From assembly GCA_012103255.1 (NCBI GenBank), contig WLXD01000007.1, forward strand, positions 62,001 to 126,000: a stretch of DNA of 64,000 nt. The letters run 5' to 3'. This document shows, piece by piece, positions 62,701 to 64,000 of this stretch (the first letter of the stretch is position 1; each line of letters starts with the position of its first letter). The notes beneath the pieces were generated by a model that was given only the letters and a program-made list of their open reading frames with translations, was not told the DNA's origin and made no database searches. The position numbers and the translations under genes were made by a program. This DNA is from Acidobacteriota bacterium (lineage in GTDB: Bacteria; Acidobacteriota; UBA890; WLXD01).

Positions 62701-63054
62701 GCCCTGCTGGAAACGCCCGATGCAGACGCGTCCTTGTTTGGTCGCCTCGACGGCCTGGAGCGCTCACTCACGGCACTGCAGACTCGACTGTTCGGAGATC
62801 CGATCCGCGGCCAGCTCAACGAGCCCGGCGAGCCCTCGATCGCCGGCCGCATTGGCCGGGTCTACGGCAATGTCACCTCGACGCGTTTCCCGGCCACGGC
62901 GACACAGCAACAGAGCTACGAGATCGGACTTGCCGCGTTCGAGACGTTCCGTGGCGACCTCGACGCGGTACTCGATGGCGATGTCGCCCAACTCGAGGCC
63001 GATCTCGAAGCAGCCGGCGCGCCATACACGCCGGGCCGGCGCGGCATGCGCTAG
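59779..63054 (+). CDS. Large secreted BNR/VPS10-like propeller protein
   Basis: Exported protein of 1,091 residues annotated in relatives as glycosyl hydrolase because of its Asp-boxes. A signal peptide (about 1-25) is followed by two propellers made of BNR elements (KTTNAGIIW, RSLDGGRSW, KTTDGGQTW, KSTDGGENW, ISTDKGESW and others, to about 740), as in sortilin/VPS10 and xyloglucanase-like folds. A beta-rich domain (about 800-920) and a helical C-terminus (about 930-1090) complete it. No sialidase catalytic triad is visible, so hydrolase activity is doubtful. ATG 59779 follows a GTG three bases earlier. It is monocistronic. Confidence 0.88.
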   Translation: MKRSVPVVLLLLLLFVLPVAPAAGQEADTTVAGAVNAMQLRAIGPALMGGRIADIKVHPEDRSTWYVAVGSGGLWKTTNAGIIWTPIFDDQPSYSIGTVEIDPNNPDVIWVGTGENVSGRHVAWGTGIYRSLDGGRSWAVMGLPASEHIGKILIDPRDSNTVLVAAEGPLWSSGGERGVYKTTDGGQTWRAVLEINADTGVTDIEFDPTDPDTIYAAAYQRRRHIWSLLGGGPDSGIYKSTDGGENWRRINRGLPDGDMGKIGLAVTPADSNVVYATIEADRDERGLYISTDKGESWTRRSSYISGGTGPHYYQEIEASPEDPQLLYQMDVFIHVSRDGGQSFDFLGTGREKHSDNHALWIDPDDGKHLLAGTDAGLYETFDEGTTWRHFPNMPISQFYKLAVDNSEPFYNILGGAQDLGTLLGPSRTLNTEGIRNQDWTVPLGADGYGVAFDPDDPKVMYMETQVGNLQRVDGRSFEVVDIQPQSAPGDAPERFNWDAPLLISPHSSSRLYFGSQRLWRSDNRGDSWTPVSEDLTRNTNRYTLELMDRVWSVDSLYDNGAMSQYATLTAITESPLQEGVIYTGSDDGVVSATVSGGGSWQDTAPLPGLPDRSFINDVEASQHDPAGVFVVADAHKIGDFSPYVYASDDHGASWRSISGDLPDGTIVWAIQQDHESADLLFLAAEYGIYTSVNGGANWHRLGGAPTIAFRDLKLHRRDNDVVGTTFGRGFYVLDDYSPLRGVADGALENAAALFEPRDAWWYVPNEPGQAKGQPTLGSDSFKTPNPDFGVAFTYFLSEVPKTAAEQRRDREAAARETGDDAPFPGYDLLREEAAESSPRALLLVRDSSGSPVRWIEGPARAGVHRVNWDLRHPAPNPIDLSVPGFQPPWAGSPVGPLAAPGTYSVELMLVAGGEAQALAEPQMFEVRPVPNIPGQPDFNAIAAFQSEVAEARRQVAAAGAQIGEARNKLRFMRAALLETPDADASLFGRLDGLERSLTALQTRLFGDPIRGQLNEPGEPSIAGRIGRVYGNVTSTRFPATATQQQSYEIGLAAFETFRGDLDAVLDGDVAQLEADLEAAGAPYTPGRRGMR

Positions 63055-63088
63055 ACCCGGCTGCCTTCTACTTGCATCCGAAACTCAG

Positions 63089-63121
63089 GCTATGTAGAGT
63101 TTCACACAGCTATGTAGAGTT
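63089..63121. promoter_or_regulatory. Tandem direct repeat before the sixth PadR gene
   Basis: GCTATGTAGAGTT occurs at 63089-63101 and again at 63109-63121, exactly 20 bases (two helical turns) apart, 44-76 bases before the PadR ATG. A direct rather than inverted repeat sets this operator candidate apart from the others in the window. Confidence 0.5.
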
Positions 63122-63164
63122 CCATATAGACCTGCCTGAAAAGAAACCTTGCTGGAGTGCCCGG

Positions 63165-63476
63165 ATGAGCCAGCCTCGCATCACCTACCCCGGAGCCTGC
63201 GTATTGCAGGCCGTTGCCCGCGGCTGCCGGTACGGCTTCGACATCATGGATTTCGCCGGACTGCCGAGCGGCACGGTCTACCCGATCCTGCGGCGCTACG
63301 AAGCGCTCGGGCTGCTGCGTTCCGACTGGGAAGAGACTGACAACGCCCACGCGAAGGGGCGGCCACGCCGCCGCAACTACGAACTCACCCTCGATGGTGA
63401 AGCCGCGCTGCAGCGCGCCGCGGAGCGATTCGCGCTGCATCAGCGCATCTTCGCGCCCGAGGAAGCGCAGGGCTAG
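63165..63476 (+). CDS. PadR family transcriptional regulator
   Basis: Winged-helix regulator of 103 residues: YPGACVLQAVARGCRYGFDIMD, SGTVYPILRRYEALGLLRSD (recognition helix) and PRRRNYELTLDGEAAL (wing). GGAG (63153-63156) precedes the ATG at 63165; an upstream TTG at 63072 would read through the repeats and is rejected. Its stop is 2 bases before the permease ATG, so the two are coupled. The recognition helix differs from the other copies, and so does its putative operator (a tandem repeat). Confidence 0.9.
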   Translation: MSQPRITYPGACVLQAVARGCRYGFDIMDFAGLPSGTVYPILRRYEALGLLRSDWEETDNAHAKGRPRRRNYELTLDGEAALQRAAERFALHQRIFAPEEAQG

Positions 63477-63478
63477 CG

Positions 63479-64000
63479 ATGGATCGCCCCTTCACCTACC
63501 GCAGCCTCGGTGTCGGCCTGCGCCTGTGCGCCGCAGTCGTGCCGGCGCCGAATCGGGCTCGATGGCTCGAAGAGTGGCGCGCCGAGGTCTGGCATGCCCT
63601 GCAGCACGGAAGTAGGCCCTCCGCGGTACGGCGCGCGCTGGGTGCGCCGCGCGACGCGCTCTGGAGCCGCAGACCGACTCGACTCGACACCCCCTCCCCG
63701 CCCGGATCCCCCCGCCGAGGAATCGACGCCTTGATGCAAGACATTCGTTACGCGCTGCGGTCGTTGCTACGACGCCCGGTATTCACCCTGACAGCCATCC
63801 TGATGTTGGCTGCGGGCATCGGCGCCAACGCCGCGCTCTTCGGCGCGATCAAACATGCGCTCTTCGAGCCCCTGCCGTGGGAGGCGCCTGAGCGACTCAT
63901 CGCCCTCTACGAGAACCGGCCGCTTCAGGAAGGGCGCGACCGCAACAGCGTCTCCCTACTCGATCTCGATGACTGGCGCGACCGATCCGAGAGCTTCGAG
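63479..64000 (+). CDS. ADOP-type orphan permease, C-terminus cut by window edge
   Basis: First 174 residues of a sixth ADOP. The leader domain RARWLEEWRAEVWHALQHG (about 25-45) is followed by a Pro/Arg-rich linker (about 60-80) and the start of the MacB core, LMQDIRYALRSLLRRPVFTL with TM1 LMLAAGIGANAALFGAIKHA (about 100-125). The frame runs unbroken to base 64000. It is 2 bases after the PadR stop. The rest of the gene, expected at about 700 further codons, lies to the right. Confidence 0.9.
   Translation, partial: MDRPFTYRSLGVGLRLCAAVVPAPNRARWLEEWRAEVWHALQHGSRPSAVRRALGAPRDALWSRRPTRLDTPSPPGSPRRGIDALMQDIRYALRSLLRRPVFTLTAILMLAAGIGANAALFGAIKHALFEPLPWEAPERLIALYENRPLQEGRDRNSVSLLDLDDWRDRSESFE

Noticed and set aside
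59779-63054. Calling the large BNR protein a sialidase
   Set aside because: Asp-boxes are present, but the Arg triad, Tyr/Glu pair and FRIP motif of sialidases are not visible.
1-64000. CRISPR arrays, tRNA or rRNA genes, insertion sequences, phage genes
   Set aside because: I looked at all gaps and found no regularly spaced repeats, cloverleaf-like sequences, transposase or integrase motifs, or long terminal inverted repeats. A tRNA search program would be needed to exclude a short tRNA fully.

Overview
The window is high-GC bacterial chromosome with densely packed genes on both strands. I see no rRNA, tRNA, CRISPR array, transposase or phage gene. The clearest taxonomic hint is six copies (five complete, one cut by the right edge) of the large FtsX/MacB-type orphan permease called ADOP (acidobacterial duplicated orphan permease). 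Four have a complete PadR regulator gene directly upstream, the sixth copy at the right edge has one too, and one has none. Together with many secreted S9, M20, M28-like, M48 and M55-type hydrolases, serine hydrolases and BNR propeller proteins, this fits Acidobacteriota or a Gemmatimonadota-like relative. I cannot place it more finely.

Layout. 1-11.2 kb: a truncated sulfatase and a metallo-beta-lactamase-fold hydrolase (one operon), a PM20D1-like M20 peptidase, an unknown four-helix membrane protein, exonuclease III overlapping an S9 peptidase, an M55 D-aminopeptidase, an M48 peptidase and a BNR propeller protein. 11.2-14.5 kb: a beta-oxidation pair (FadN-like dehydrogenase/hydratase fusion and thiolase). 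14.6-17.7 kb: the first PadR-ADOP module. 17.9-25.7 kb: TypA, an FKBP lipoprotein, an Fe-S type Rrf2 regulator, a GCS2-CBS fusion, a MauG-like di-heme protein and small membrane or periplasmic proteins. 25.8-28.5 kb: three secreted proteins. 28.6-39.5 kb: three PadR-ADOP modules with a pirin-DUF1272 pair between them. 39.6-42.4 kb: a propeller protein, a B12/radical SAM protein and a regulated intergenic region. 42.4-49.8 kb: an ADOP with no PadR, a sugar isomerase/oxidoreductase operon and an S9 peptidase. 49.9-52.5 kb: an ArsM-like methyltransferase coupled to a radical SAM enzyme. 52.0-59.8 kb: a secreted flavin amine oxidase coupled to a serine hydrolase, an AraC regulator, a DUF4383 protein, a uracil-DNA glycosylase and a thioredoxin-reductase-like flavoprotein. 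59.8-64 kb: a 1,091-residue BNR protein and the start of a sixth PadR-ADOP module.

Most interesting points. (1) The radical SAM gene at 40.6-42.1 kb hides a Cys-UGA-Ala-Glu-Pro tail in another frame. It matches the CUAEP/CCAEP-tail radical SAM (seleno)protein family, so UGA at 40728-40730 is a strong selenocysteine candidate. (2) The PadR-linked ADOP at 14.6-17.7 kb and the PadR-less ADOP at 42.4-45.1 kb share a 27-base upstream element (22 of 27 identical) in the same orientation, which suggests cross-regulation by one PadR. (3) The 339-base gap at 42.1-42.4 kb holds phased direct repeats, a near-consensus promoter and, about 20 bases past the promoter, a terminator: a candidate small RNA. 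(4) Four genes carry apparent single-base indels, three of them in homopolymers. This matters for anyone trusting the gene models here, since it points to assembly errors or recent decay.
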